NCBI RefSeq assembly: GCF_014857905.1
Contig: NZ_JACYXE010000006.1
Coordinates: 1-64,000, forward strand
From: Agilicoccus flavus
GTDB taxonomy: Bacteria > Actinomycetota > Actinomycetes > Actinomycetales > Dermatophilaceae
Reading direction: 5' to 3'
DNA length: 64,000 nucleotides
This document shows positions 1 to 8,426 of this stretch, one piece after another (position 1 is the first letter of the stretch; every line of letters starts with the position of its first letter). Position numbers and translations under genes: made by a program. The notes under the pieces were generated by a model. The model was not told the DNA's origin. It worked only from the letters and a program-made list of their open reading frames with translations, and did not search any database.

Positions 1-472
1 CCACGATCCGGCCCGAGTAGACGTCCTTGATCGCGCACAGGTACAGCTTGCCCTCGTCGGTGCGGTGCTCGGTGATGTCAGTCAGCCACAACTCGTTGAC
101 CCGCGCGGCGGTGAAGTCCCGTCGGACGAGGTCGTCGTGCACCGGCGGGCCAGGCTGCTTGCCGCTGGCGGCGCGCTTCTTCCCGAACGCGCTCCACCAC
201 CGGTTGTCCCGGCAGATCCGCCACGCCGTGCGTGCTGCCATCCTCGAGCCGGCGTCACCGGCTTCCTCATGGAGGTAGCGGTAGCCGAACTCGGGATCGT
301 CGGCGTGGGCGTCGAAGAGCGCGTTCGCGCGGTAGGCCTCGATGAGCTCGCGGTCTGTGACCGGCCGCGCGACCCACCGGTAGTACTGGACACGACACAG
401 CTTGAGCACCCGGCAGGTCACCGCGACGGGGATCCCGTCGACGGCCAGGTCACGGACCAGCGGGAACATCAT
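1..472 (-). CDS. IS3-family transposase OrfB (DDE integrase domain), partial
   Basis: This is the second frame of the IS3 transposase, which supplies the DDE catalytic domain. About 157 codons are visible, starting ATG-ATG at 472, before the window ends. The visible part has the HTH_21-type N-terminal region (EFGYRYLHEEAG, followed by a WRICRDNRWW stretch) and the start of the rve domain: the motif NELWLTDITEH carries the first catalytic Asp, followed by KLYLCAIKDVYSGRIV. The start codon overlaps the orfA stop as ATGA, next to an A4 run, so OrfB may be made by translational coupling or by -1 frameshifting into an OrfAB fusion, as is usual in this family. The C-terminal catalytic residues are not in the window. 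Confidence 0.9.
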   Translation of the reverse strand, partial: MMFPLVRDLAVDGIPVAVTCRVLKLCRVQYYRWVARPVTDRELIEAYRANALFDAHADDPEFGYRYLHEEAGDAGSRMAARTAWRICRDNRWWSAFGKKRAASGKQPGPPVHDDLVRRDFTAARVNELWLTDITEHRTDEGKLYLCAIKDVYSGRIV

Positions 473-762
473 TTTCCCGGCAGGTTCGCCTGCGACAGGT
501 ACGCCGCCGCGCGACGCAATACCTCGTTCTCCTGGGCCAACAGGCGGTTCCGGCGACGCAACTCGCGTAGCTCACTGGACTCCGAGGCCGTCACACCGGG
601 ACGGTTGCCATCTTCCACATCGGCTTTGCGCATCCACTTGTTCAAGGTCATCTCGTGGATCCCGAAGTCCTTCGCGATCTGCGAGAGCGTCACCCCCGGT
701 TCACGGTTACGGGCCACGCGCACGACGTCCTCACGGAACTCGGCAGGGAACGGTCTGGGCAT
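469..762 (-). CDS. IS3-family transposase OrfA (DNA-binding subunit)
   Basis: A 97-residue OrfA that binds the ends of the IS. Residues about 20-45 form a helix-turn-helix (VTLSQIAKDFGIHEMTLNKW). Residues about 60-85 (SELRELRRRNRLLAQENEVL) form the leucine-zipper coiled coil used for OrfA/OrfAB oligomerisation. The length is normal for the family. The TGA stop overlaps the first ATG of orfB. The gene looks intact, so the element could be active if orfB is complete beyond the window. Confidence 0.93.
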   Translation of the reverse strand: MPRPFPAEFREDVVRVARNREPGVTLSQIAKDFGIHEMTLNKWMRKADVEDGNRPGVTASESSELRELRRRNRLLAQENEVLRRAAAYLSQANLPGK

Positions 763-810
763 GTCGGCATCCTTCCAGGCCCACCCGCAGGCAAGCCAGA
801 TCAGATGTCA

Positions 811-1870
811 CCCGACCGTGCAGCAGTCCCGATCGACACCTACCTCGACCACGGCCGCATCCGCGACGGTGACGCCGAGGCGATGACGGATGCTGCCTAT
901 GCCGCTTGGCGCGCCGACCGGAATGCGGGGTTGGTGTCGGTGCTGATCGCCGAGACCCGCGACGACGTCACCACCCTCAACCAGCGCGCCCGCGCGGACC
1001 TGATCCTCGACGGCACCTTTACACCGGGCCGGGAGGTGGAGCTGAACGGCGGCACCGCCGCCGCAGTCGGAGACACGATCATCACCCGCCGCAACGACCG
1101 CCGCCTCCGCAACAGCAAGGAGTGGGTACGCAACGGCGACACCTGGACCATCACCAACGTCCGCGACGACGGCTCGATCACCATCCGCAAGACCGGTCGC
1201 AGGTTCGGCGGCTCGATCCTCCTCCCGGCGTCCTATGTGGCCGAGCACGTCGATCTCGGGTACGCGGTCACCGCCCACCGCGCCCAGGGCGTCACCGTCG
1301 ACACCGCCCACGTTCTGGTCGAGCCCACCACGACGCGGGAGAATTTCTACGTCGCGATGACAAGAGGCATGCGTTCCAACCGTGCGTATGTGATCCTCGA
1401 CCGGATTGACGATGCTCACACGGAGTCGCATCCGGGCGAGAACCCGGATGCCACCGGCAGGAGCGTGCTGAACGGGGTGCTCCAGCACGTCGGCGCTGAG
1501 CTGTCCGCGCACGAGACCATCACCGCCGAACACGAGCAGTGGGGCTCCATCGCCCAACTCGCTGCGGAGTACGAGACGATCGCCGCCGCTGCGCAACGCG
1601 GCCGCTGGGCGAGCCTGGTTCGTGCATCGGGGCTCACCGCCGAGCAAGTCGACACCGTGCTCGACTCGGAAACGTTCGGCGCACTCACCGCCGAGCTGCG
1701 AAGGGCCGAGGCGAATCACCACGACATGGACCGACTGCTCCCGCGCCTCGTCGTCGCGCGCGGGTTCGGTGATGCTGACGACATCGCTTCCGTCCTTCAC
1801 CACCGCGTCGAACGCGCGACCGCACGGCCGGCAGGGTCGGGCCGCACCCGCAAGGCACCGCGGTTGATCG
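811..1870 (+). pseudogene. MobF-type relaxase/helicase (TraA-like), middle fragment
   Basis: An open frame encodes part of a conjugative relaxase of the MobF/TraA type, in the RecD-like helicase region. Visible motifs are YAVTAHRAQGVTVDTAH and FYVAMTRGMRSNRAYV, which match the C-terminal helicase motifs of this family. The N-terminal relaxase and ATPase motifs are missing because an IS3 element sits directly upstream. The fragment ends at the codons Arg-Leu-Ile followed by one G, where the IS21 element begins. Removing that element and one copy of the ATCG duplication joins this frame exactly to the fragment at 4263-4661. The open frame itself extends in both directions into IS sequence, but those parts are not relaxase. 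Confidence 0.88.
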
Positions 1871-1931
1871 TGATGGCGCTCGGCGAAATTCCCCAGGGGC
1901 GCTCATCGAATGTCCCCACCCTGGGCGGGTG

Positions 1932-2774
1932 TCACTGTAGCGGTCGGCGGGTGCCTGTCGCTGCGTGACGGAGTGCTTCGTTCTTGGCGTGGTGGTCGCG
2001 TAGGCGGTAGGAATCGCCGTCGAGGTTGAGTACCACGGAGCGGTGCAGGAGCCGGTCGAGCATGGCGGCGGCGACGGTGGTGTCGCCGAGGACTTCGCCC
2101 CAGGACGCGACCCCGCGGTTGGTGGTCAAGACGATGCTGGTCTTGAGGTAGCGCTGGGACACAACCTGGAACAGCGCCGAGGCGGCTTCGCCGGGCAGCG
2201 GGAGGTAGCCGAGCTCGTCGATGACGAGGAGCGTGGGGCCGGCGAAGAACCGCATGGTGGTGGCCCAGCGGCCCTCGATCGCGGCGCGGTGGCAGCGGGC
2301 GGCGAGGTCGGCGGCGGTGGTGAAGTAGGTCCGGTAGCCGGCTTCGGCGGCTGCCCGGCCGAGCCCGACCGCGAGGTGGGTCTTCCCGACCCCGGGCGGC
2401 CCGATCAACAAGACGTTGGTCGCGGACTCCAGGTAGCGGCAGGTGGCGAGCTCGTCGACGAGCTTGCGGTCGATGCCGGGGGCGGCGTCGAAGTCGAAGT
2501 CGGCGAGCGTGGCCGGTGTCGGCAGGGAGGCGAACCGCAGCCGGCCGGCGAGCTTGCGTGCTTCGGTGGCCTCGACCTCACGGGCCAGCAGGTTTTCCAG
2601 GGTCGCGGTCATCGACCACTGCTCGGCTTCTGCTTCGGCCAGCACGCTGGGGAGGTGCTCGGCCGCCGCGGTGAGCTTCAACGCGGCGAGGTGGCCACGC
2701 AGCTGCTGGTAGAGGCTGGCCTGGGCGCCGGTCATCGGCACGGCCGGGGAGTCGGCGCTGATCGGGGTGGTCAT
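1932..2774 (-). CDS. istB: IS21-family helper ATPase IstB
   Basis: A 280-residue AAA+ ATPase (DnaC/IstB type) that helps the IstA transposase choose and engage target DNA. The Walker A motif GPPGVGKT is at residues 125-132 and the Walker B motif LLVIDE at about 182-187, followed by the LGYLPL stretch characteristic of IstB. The N-terminal domain (residues 15-95) has the YQQLRGHLAALKL region found in IstB proteins. The start codon overlaps the istA stop as ATGA. The length is normal and no frameshift is seen. Confidence 0.95.
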   Translation of the reverse strand: MTTPISADSPAVPMTGAQASLYQQLRGHLAALKLTAAAEHLPSVLAEAEAEQWSMTATLENLLAREVEATEARKLAGRLRFASLPTPATLADFDFDAAPGIDRKLVDELATCRYLESATNVLLIGPPGVGKTHLAVGLGRAAAEAGYRTYFTTAADLAARCHRAAIEGRWATTMRFFAGPTLLVIDELGYLPLPGEAASALFQVVSQRYLKTSIVLTTNRGVASWGEVLGDTTVAAAMLDRLLHRSVVLNLDGDSYRLRDHHAKNEALRHAATGTRRPLQ

Positions 2775-4123
2775 GTGAGGGTGTTCCTTCCGTTGGCTGC
2801 TCGGTCGTACTTGGCGAGATCGATCACCACGTCGTCGTTGACGGCGGAGACCGGGTCAGGTTGTTGGCGGGCCCGCAGGGCGTCAGCCGCTGCCCGGGCG
2901 GCGGGTCCGGGCGGGATGCGCTCCTTGCGGCGGTGCGGACGGCTGGTGTCGTGGCCGGCCAGGACGAGCTGCTCAAGCGCGATCACGTGACCGTGGTCGC
3001 GGACCATCACCCCGGCGCCGTCGGGTGCGAGCTGATGGCGGGCGATCACGATCCCGCTGCTGGTGGCGATGTCGAGATGCTGGGCGCCGAGCCGCTGCCA
3101 GGCGACGACGCGGGCGCGGGCCAGCTCGGGTGGGACGGAGTAGAAGTTCCCGCGCCAGGCGACCAGCGCCTGGGCGGACACGGTCCGTTCCTCGCTGATC
3201 GTGGCGGGGAACGGCGCCGTGGGCACCGGTGCGAGTGGTTCTTGTTCGGCGATGGTGAGCACGCGGGCCGCCCGGTCAACGGCGGAGGGACGCAGCCGGG
3301 CATCACCTCGCAGCTCACAGAACCTGTCGAGCGAGGCTTGGGCTTCCTCGACGGTGGTGTCGTCCGGCAGTGTGCGCCACCAGCGCTGCGCGGCGGTGTG
3401 GTTGGACTTCTCCACCACGCCCTTACGGTTGCCCCGCCGCGGCGGGCAGATCGCGACCTGCACGCCGTAGTACTTGGCGACCGCAGCGAACGTCACGGTC
3501 ACCTTCCCCGACTCGGGATGGCAGACCGTGCTCATCCGGTCGAAGCGCCACTTCCTCGTGAGCCCGCCGAGCTTGCGGGTGGTCTTGTCCAGGGCGTCGA
3601 CCAGATGGGCCTGGTCCTCGGCCGCCGCCAGGGTGCCGCGCCAGCGACTGGAGTGCGCGAGCGCACCGACCAGCAGGTGCGCGTTCTTGCCCCACCCCCA
3701 GTGCTCAGGCGGGTCCGGCAGCTCGAGCCAGTCCCACTGGGTCTCCTCACCCGGCGGATGCTCGATCGGCGCGTTCGCCCGACCCTTCGTCGCCGAGCAA
3801 GGCTCGCAGTGCGGCCGCAGACCCCTGGCGCGGAGCTGGCGGGTGAAGGTCGGATACGACCGGTCGTAGCCGAGCCCGGCGACCTCGTCGAACAAGGTCA
3901 CCGCCCACAGATGCGGATCCTCGGTGAGGCGTGCACGGACATAGTCGACGAACGCCTCGAACGGATCGGCTTCGGCGGGCTTGCGTTCGCCGGCGACCCG
4001 GCCGCCGGCCAGGTAGGCGCGGATGGTCTTGCGGTCCCGGCCCAGGTGCCGGGCGATCGCCGAGATGCTCATTCCCTGGCGACGTAGTGCGTGGACGTCG
4101 ATGTCTTCCTCCCGTGTCAGCAT
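2771..4123 (-). CDS. istA: IS21-family transposase IstA
   Basis: A 450-residue DDE transposase. I chose the ATG at 4123, which gives the usual IstA beginning (MLTREEDIDVHAL). The helix-turn-helix follows at about residues 17-40 (MSISAIARHLGRDRKTIRAYL). The catalytic core shows Asp in QWDWLELP, Asp in RFDRMSTV and Glu in GVVEKSNHT, which completes the DDE triad. An upstream in-frame extension is possible but unlike the family. The stop overlaps istB as ATGA, so the two proteins are co-translated. Confidence 0.94.
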   Translation of the reverse strand: MLTREEDIDVHALRRQGMSISAIARHLGRDRKTIRAYLAGGRVAGERKPAEADPFEAFVDYVRARLTEDPHLWAVTLFDEVAGLGYDRSYPTFTRQLRARGLRPHCEPCSATKGRANAPIEHPPGEETQWDWLELPDPPEHWGWGKNAHLLVGALAHSSRWRGTLAAAEDQAHLVDALDKTTRKLGGLTRKWRFDRMSTVCHPESGKVTVTFAAVAKYYGVQVAICPPRRGNRKGVVEKSNHTAAQRWWRTLPDDTTVEEAQASLDRFCELRGDARLRPSAVDRAARVLTIAEQEPLAPVPTAPFPATISEERTVSAQALVAWRGNFYSVPPELARARVVAWQRLGAQHLDIATSSGIVIARHQLAPDGAGVMVRDHGHVIALEQLVLAGHDTSRPHRRKERIPPGPAARAAADALRARQQPDPVSAVNDDVVIDLAKYDRAANGRNTLT

Positions 4124-4262
4124 GGGAAGCGAGGGCTCCTTCGTGAGATGGCGTGTGGTCAGAGACCGCCATCTTCGAAGGAGCCCCACCCGCTTCCGGA
4201 TGGGCCCACGGGGTGGGGAATTTCAGTGAGCAGAACTGGGGAGATTCACCTGAGCGCCATCA

Positions 4263-4661
4263 ATCGCCGGCCTCGTCCCGCACGCCGACGGCCCGATGTA
4301 CACGGACATGCGCCGAGCACTTGATGAGCGGCGTGAACTGATCGAGGCCCGCACCGACGCGGTACTCGACGCCGCACGCGACGCCCGGGAAGCCTGGACG
4401 AAACCGCTCGGCGTGCCTCCTCGCGATTCGCGGAAGGCAACAGCATGGCGGCGACATGCCCGCACAGTCGCGGCCTACCGGGACCGGTATCGCATCACCG
4501 ACGACACACCCCTCGGATCGCCCCCTCAGTCAACCGCCCAGAAGATCGACGCCGCCCGTGCCAGAACAGCACTCGACAAGGCAAGGGACATCTCTCGTGA
4601 ACACACAGCGAATGTCGAGCGTTCGCCGGTCGAGCAAGTCTTTCTCGGCCCGAGCCTGTGA
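4263..4661 (+). pseudogene. MobF-type relaxase (TraA-like), C-terminal fragment
   Basis: This is the continuation of the relaxase fragment that ends at 1870. After the ATCG duplication the frame reads Ala-Gly-Leu-Val-Pro-His-Ala-Asp-Gly-Pro-Met and runs to a TGA at 4659-4661. The region is charged and probably helical (RRALDERRELIEARTDAVL, then AWTKPLGVPP), as at the C-terminal ends of actinobacterial TraA relaxases. It has no start of its own at the junction; an internal ATG at 4296 is in frame. Without the upstream domains it cannot act as a relaxase. Confidence 0.85.
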
Positions 4662-4712
4662 TCTAGGCCTGCCCCACAGTGCCTTGCCGACACGTGTTGA
4701 TTGGGGTGTGGA

Positions 4713-4952
4713 ATGGACTCCGAGCGGGATAATAGTGTGCGCGCCTTCAAAGAGTTCGATCTGGTTGCGTATGCCCCTGATCGCGACGCTCCACGATGCA
4801 CCTGGTGCCGGGCGGCATCGGGCATCCTCCCGAGGGCGACGCGCGTAAGCGTCGACGCAGCGCGCCACACGTGCACCGCTCACACCCGAGGTGCCTCAAC
4901 CCGTACGTTGCGCACCGCCCCTCGCGATATCGCCGCCGTGATCGCCAGCTGA
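4713..4952 (+). CDS. Small hypothetical protein
   Basis: A 79-codon frame from an ATG at 4713 to a TGA at 4952, just downstream of the relaxase end and on the same strand. The protein contains CTWC and a later HTC, so a small metal-binding fold is conceivable, but I recognise no family. It overlaps the 3' end of the opposite-strand thioredoxin-like gene by 57 bp. It may be a chance frame, and the interval 4662-4895 may then hold no gene. Confidence 0.25.
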   Translation: MDSERDNSVRAFKEFDLVAYAPDRDAPRCTWCRAASGILPRATRVSVDAARHTCTAHTRGASTRTLRTAPRDIAAVIAS

Positions 4953-5276
4953 GGTGGCCACCCCTGCCGCACGCTGGAGCGCTTGTATCACGTTCCGGAG
5001 TTCGGGTACACCACGCAGCCCGACTGCGGTCGGGTAGAGCCGGCAGGCCAGAGCGGGCGCTGCTCCTTGACGGGCGAAGGGGTCGGCGCCGTTGATGAGG
5101 ATTGTCGGTGACCCCGTGAATCCCCGTTGCTGGGCTTGCTCATCGCTGACGACGATGGAGCGGTGTACTCGCGCGTCTGTCCCGCACTGGCTCACGGCAG
5201 CCGTGATCAGCCGCACCGCGGCTGCCTCGCTGGCGCAGTCCGGGACGACGAGCAGCTCAACGTCGATCGTCTTCAT
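4896..5276 (-). CDS. Thioredoxin-like protein of copper/mercury resistance loci
   Basis: A 126-residue protein of the small thioredoxin-fold family often found beside heavy-metal ATPases and sometimes labelled alkylmercury-lyase-like. It begins [11 protein letters not shown] with a single Cys at the redox position, has the cis-Pro segment [16 protein letters not shown], and contains the conserved PALACRLY Cys. Single-Cys active sites are usual in this group. The ATG at 5276 lies inside the last codons of copA, an overlap of 20 bp, so it is the last gene of the copA transcript. A GTG two codons upstream is an alternative start. Its exact substrate is unknown; help with metal or thiol handling is inferred from context. 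Confidence 0.75.
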   Translation of the reverse strand: MKTIDVELLVVPDCASEAAAVRLITAAVSQCGTDARVHRSIVVSDEQAQQRGFTGSPTILINGADPFARQGAAPALACRLYPTAVGLRGVPELRNVIQALQRAAGVATSAGDHGGDIARGGAQRTG

Positions 5277-7638
5277 CACCACCGATGGTTTGAGCGCGCA
5301 GTCGTAGGGCGTTGGCGATGACGCTGACGCTGGAGAGGGCCATGGCGGCGGCGGCGATGATGGGTGAGAGCAGGAGCCCGAAGACGGGGTAGAGGACGCC
5401 GGCGGCGATGGGGATGCCGAGGGCGTTGTAGACGAAGGCGAAGAACAGGTTCTGCCGGATGTTGGCCATGGTCTTCTCGGAGAGAAGACGTGCGCGCACG
5501 ATCCCGGTGAGGTCGCCCTTGAGCAGGGTGATGCCGGCGCTTTCCATGGCGACGTCCGTGCCTGATCCCATGGCGATGCCGACGTCGGCGGAGGCCAGGG
5601 CTGGCGCGTCGTTCACGCCGTCGCCGGCCATCGCGACGACGTGACCTTCGCCGCGGAGCTTGGTGACGATGTCACTCTTGTGGTCGGGCAGCACTTCGGC
5701 CTCGACGTGATCGATGCCGAGCGTCTTGGCGACTGCCTGGGCGGTGACCCGGTTATCGCCGGTGAGCATGACGACGTCGATGCCGTCCGCGCGCAGAGCC
5801 TTCAGGGCGGCGGGGGTGGTTTCCTTGATGGGGTCGGCGATCGCGAACATACCAGCGGAGTGGTCGTCGATTCCGATGTGGATGACGGTCGCACCGTCGC
5901 CGCGGAGCTCGTCGGCGCGGGCGGCGAGCGGGCTCGTGTCGAGGCCCTCAGAGTTGAGGAACGTCGCGCTTCCGATGGTCACCCGGTGGCCGTCGACGGT
6001 CCCCAGGACGCCGCGCCCGACGGGTGAGTCGAAGTCGGTCACGTCTGGAATGTGCAGCCCTCGCTGGGTGGCGGCTTCGATGATGGCCATGGCGAGTGGG
6101 TGCTCGGAGGCGCGTTCGACGCCGGCGGCGATGCGCAGCAGCTCGTTGTCATCACGGTCGCTGCCGGTGGTGACGATGCCGGTGACGGTGGGTCGTCCTT
6201 CGGTGAGTGTGCCGGTCTTGTCAACGACCAGGGTGTCGACCTTCTCCATGCGTTCGAGGGCTTCGGCGTTCTTTATCAGGACGCCCAGGCCTGCGCCGCG
6301 ACCGACACCGACCATGATCGACATGGGGGTGGCCAGCCCGAGCGCGCAGGGGCAGGCGATGATCAGGACCGCCACGGCGGCGATGAGGGCGTGGGCGAGC
6401 TTCGGGTCCGGGCCGACCAGTGCCCAGACGATGAACGCGACCACGGCGATGGTGATGACGGCGGGCACGAAGATGCCGGCCACCTTGTCGGCCATCCGCT
6501 GGATCGGGGCGCGGGAGCGTTGCGCGTCGGCGACCATGGCAACGATTCGGGCGAGCATGGTGTCGCGTCCGACCTTCTCGGCGCGCATGACCAGGGCGCC
6601 GCTGCCGTTGATGGTGCCGCCGATGACGGTGTCGCCGCTGTTCTTGGTGACCGGCATGGACTCACCAGTGACCAGGGACTCATCGACGGCGGAGCGGCCA
6701 TCCTCCACGGTTCCGTCGACCGGTACCGCCTCCCCGGGGCGGACCCGGAGGCGGTCACCGAGCTGGACGGTGTCGAGGGGGATCTCTTCGTCGTCGCCGT
6801 CGGCGGTGATGCGGCGGGCGGTCTTGGGGCTGAGATCGAGCAGGGCTTTGATGGCGCCGGAGGTCTGCTCGCGGGCGCGCAGCTCCAGGACCTGCCCCAG
6901 CAGGACCAGGGTGGTGATGACGGCGGCGGCTTCGAAGTAGACGTCGACGGTGCCCGCGTCACCGCGGAAGGAGTCGGGGAAGACACCCGGCGTGAAGGTG
7001 GCGATCACGCTGAACAGCCACGCGATTCCGGTGCCCATCGCGATCAGGGTGAACATGTTGAGGTTGCGGGTGCGGACCGAGGCCCAGCCGCGGACGAAGA
7101 AGGGCCACCCGGCCCACAGCACGACGGGTGTGCCGAGCGCCAGCTGGAGCCACACCGAGGTACGGGCCGGGATGAGGTCGTGCAGCCACGGGATGAAGTG
7201 GCGTCCCATCTCAAGGACGACGGTGGGGATCGTCAGCGCGGTGGCGACCCAGAACCGGCGAGTCATGTCGGCTAGCTCGGGGCTGGGGCCGGTATCGGCG
7301 GTGACGGTCACCGGCTCCAGGGCCATCCCACAGATGGGGCAGGACCCGGGCCCGGGGCGGCGGATCTCTGGATGCATAGGGCAGGTCCACTCCGTCGCCT
7401 CGCCGCTGATGGGCGCATCGTGGCTGGCGGCGGGCATTGTTGCATGTTCGGCTGCGGGACCGATGAACGCGGCGGCGTCCGCGTGGAATCGGTCACGGCA
7501 ATGCTCCGAGCAGAAGTGGTACTGCTGACCGTCGTGGTCGAGGACGGGTGCTGTCGAGGCGTTTACGTTCATGCCGCACACGGGATCTGTGAGCGGCTCC
7601 GTCGCGGTGGATTGGTCGTAGTGGTGCTCGTGGTTCAT
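5257..7638 (-). CDS. copA: P1B-type copper-exporting ATPase (copA type, with YHS and heavy-metal-binding domains)
   Basis: A 793-residue cytoplasmic-membrane pump that exports copper using ATP. From the N-terminus: a YHS domain (DPVCGMNV ... [12 protein letters not shown], about residues 17-60); a heavy-metal-binding domain (TCPMHPEI ... CPICGMAL, about 84-112); transmembrane helices; the actuator motif VTGES; the CPC metal site in [12 protein letters not shown]; the phosphorylation site [13 protein letters not shown]; and [10 protein letters not shown]. The CPCALG motif indicates monovalent copper or silver. I chose ATG 7638 because the YHS domain starts just after it; the in-frame extension upstream is low-complexity and unlike the family. 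A CsoR-type palindrome lies about 300 bp upstream. The thioredoxin-like gene overlaps its end. Confidence 0.95.
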   Translation of the reverse strand: MNHEHHYDQSTATEPLTDPVCGMNVNASTAPVLDHDGQQYHFCSEHCRDRFHADAAAFIGPAAEHATMPAASHDAPISGEATEWTCPMHPEIRRPGPGSCPICGMALEPVTVTADTGPSPELADMTRRFWVATALTIPTVVLEMGRHFIPWLHDLIPARTSVWLQLALGTPVVLWAGWPFFVRGWASVRTRNLNMFTLIAMGTGIAWLFSVIATFTPGVFPDSFRGDAGTVDVYFEAAAVITTLVLLGQVLELRAREQTSGAIKALLDLSPKTARRITADGDDEEIPLDTVQLGDRLRVRPGEAVPVDGTVEDGRSAVDESLVTGESMPVTKNSGDTVIGGTINGSGALVMRAEKVGRDTMLARIVAMVADAQRSRAPIQRMADKVAGIFVPAVITIAVVAFIVWALVGPDPKLAHALIAAVAVLIIACPCALGLATPMSIMVGVGRGAGLGVLIKNAEALERMEKVDTLVVDKTGTLTEGRPTVTGIVTTGSDRDDNELLRIAAGVERASEHPLAMAIIEAATQRGLHIPDVTDFDSPVGRGVLGTVDGHRVTIGSATFLNSEGLDTSPLAARADELRGDGATVIHIGIDDHSAGMFAIADPIKETTPAALKALRADGIDVVMLTGDNRVTAQAVAKTLGIDHVEAEVLPDHKSDIVTKLRGEGHVVAMAGDGVNDAPALASADVGIAMGSGTDVAMESAGITLLKGDLTGIVRARLLSEKTMANIRQNLFFAFVYNALGIPIAAGVLYPVFGLLLSPIIAAAAMALSSVSVIANALRLRAQTIGGDEDDRR

Positions 7639-7730
7639 CACGGTTGGCTCTCCTGCGCGAGCGCGTCCATCGGTGTCCATGCCCGGGCGGCGAGCGTGGC
7701 GGCCAGCGCCCTGGGTGTCGCGAAGGTCAT
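7638..7730 (-). CDS. Possible 30-residue leader or small protein coupled to copA
   Basis: A 30-codon frame runs from an ATG at 7730 to a TGA at 7638. The TGA overlaps the copA ATG (TGATG). Its own ATG overlaps, as ATGA, the stop of another minus-strand frame that encodes a Cys-rich stretch (see 7727-7861). Such tight overlaps suggest translational coupling into copA. The sequence has no recognisable domain, and 30 codons can be open by chance in this GC-rich DNA. Confidence 0.3.
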   Translation of the reverse strand: MTFATPRALAATLAARAWTPMDALAQESQP

Positions 7731-7861
7731 GCGGTGTCCTTCGTTCTGGCTGTCGACGCTGATGGGACCAGTTCGCCCGTCTGGGCCTCCACCTTGATGA
7801 GCGGACACCGGCCAACTGGGCGACATCCGCCTCGGACGGTTCCCTCGCAGTTGCCGCAGGT
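7727..7861 (-). pseudogene. Cys-rich open stretch without a clear start, upstream of copA
   Basis: This minus-strand frame lies between two TGA codons (7862-7864 and 7727-7729). It encodes four cysteines spaced C-x2-C-x7-C-x5-C, then [15 protein letters not shown], which looks more protein-like than the neighbouring frames. No ATG, GTG or TTG opens it before the first Cys. It could be the end of a small metal-binding or iron-sulphur protein whose beginning was lost, or a chance frame. I do not recognise the family. Confidence 0.2.
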
Positions 7862-7933
7862 TCATGGCGGGCAGCCGAATATGTGTCTTTGTGGTGATCA
7901 TCCGCTTCTTCCTGGACTCGGACCATTTAACAC

Positions 7934-7956
7934 CATATACCCCGCCGGGGTATATG
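7934..7956. promoter_or_regulatory. CsoR-type copper operator
   Basis: A perfect inverted repeat with 10-bp arms, CATATACCCC and GGGGTATATG, separated by GCC. The TACCCC...GGGGTA core is the kind of site bound by the copper-sensing repressor CsoR in Gram-positive bacteria. It lies upstream of copA on the minus strand, in an AT-rich stretch that could hold the promoter. No csoR gene is present in this window. Confidence 0.75.
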
Positions 7957-8040
7957 CACAGCAGCGGGTTGTTTTCTGTGTCGGGGCGCAGAGGCCGTGG
8001 CCTGGTGAGAACTAGGGCAAGGTCGGGTCGTGGGCGTCCG

Positions 8041-8310
8041 TCAGGATGGGTTTCCCCTGTTTCCGTGGTTCATCCACAGCATCATGGCGCCCATCATGGC
8101 GAGGCAGCCCAGGGCGTAGAGGAGGCCGCCGGCGCCGAGGCCGCCGGCGGGGATGAGCATTCCGATGACGACGAGCATGGGCACGCACATGAGCCACATC
8201 AGCCAGCCGTGACCGTGCCCGGGGCTGGGAGCCGGGGTCTCGGGTGTGGGTGTCTGGGTAGGTTGCGTGAACTGTGCGTAGTCGTTGGACGGTGAGTGCC
8301 GCGTGGCCAT
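8041..8310 (-). CDS. Small two-helix membrane protein of metal-resistance loci
   Basis: An 89-residue protein with a Pro/Thr-rich N-terminus, a GHGHGW segment and two hydrophobic helices (about residues 35-55 and 57-78) rich in Met (MWLMCVPMLVV; CLAMMGAMMLWM). The His/Met content and its place between the copper ATPase and the copper oxidase genes suggest a role in metal tolerance, possibly as a DUF2933-like protein. The function is not established. The gap to the next upstream gene on this strand is about 116 bp, so they may share a transcript. Confidence 0.6.
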   Translation of the reverse strand: MATRHSPSNDYAQFTQPTQTPTPETPAPSPGHGHGWLMWLMCVPMLVVIGMLIPAGGLGAGGLLYALGCLAMMGAMMLWMNHGNRGNPS

Positions 8311-8426
8311 GGTGGGTCTCCTTCGTATGTTCGTCCCGGGCCGTTTGCCCTGTGTCTTCAGACTCGTCGCCCGATGTGGCGGTATGGCCTTGGGTTGATG
8401 AAGGGTGGGTCAAGATGTCGGCCGGG

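Larger units (their letters stand above)
1..810 (-). mobile_element. IS3-family insertion sequence, partial (runs off window start)
   Basis: Two overlapping minus-strand frames encode the OrfA and OrfB of an IS3-family element. The outer boundary on the orfA side is placed at about 810. There the plus strand ends in ...TCAGATGTCA, so the element would begin with the TG dinucleotide usual for this family, and the relaxase reading frame resumes directly after it. The other end lies outside the window, so neither the inverted repeats nor a target duplication can be checked. The element separates the upstream part of the relaxase gene from the fragment that follows. Confidence 0.8.
1871..4262 (-). 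mobile_element. Complete IS21-family insertion sequence
   Basis: A 2392-bp element with istA and istB on the minus strand. The termini share a perfect 11-bp inverted repeat, TGATGGCGCTC, at 1871-1881 and, inverted, at 4252-4262. It is flanked by a direct 4-bp duplication, ATCG, at 1867-1870 and 4263-4266. Inside each end lie two related copies of a GAAnnTCCCCA motif, the multiple transposase-binding repeats typical of IS21. Both genes are intact, and the element looks complete and fairly recent. It splits the relaxase gene. Confidence 0.95.

Noticed and set aside
655-810. Start of the relaxase frame inside the IS3 element
   Set aside because: The frame is open there by chance; these bases are antisense to orfA and the IS end and do not encode relaxase sequence.
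7639-7926. N-terminal extension of copA to 7926
   Set aside because: The extension is low-complexity and lacks family similarity. The YHS domain and normal length fit ATG 7638, and the extension would reach close to the operator.
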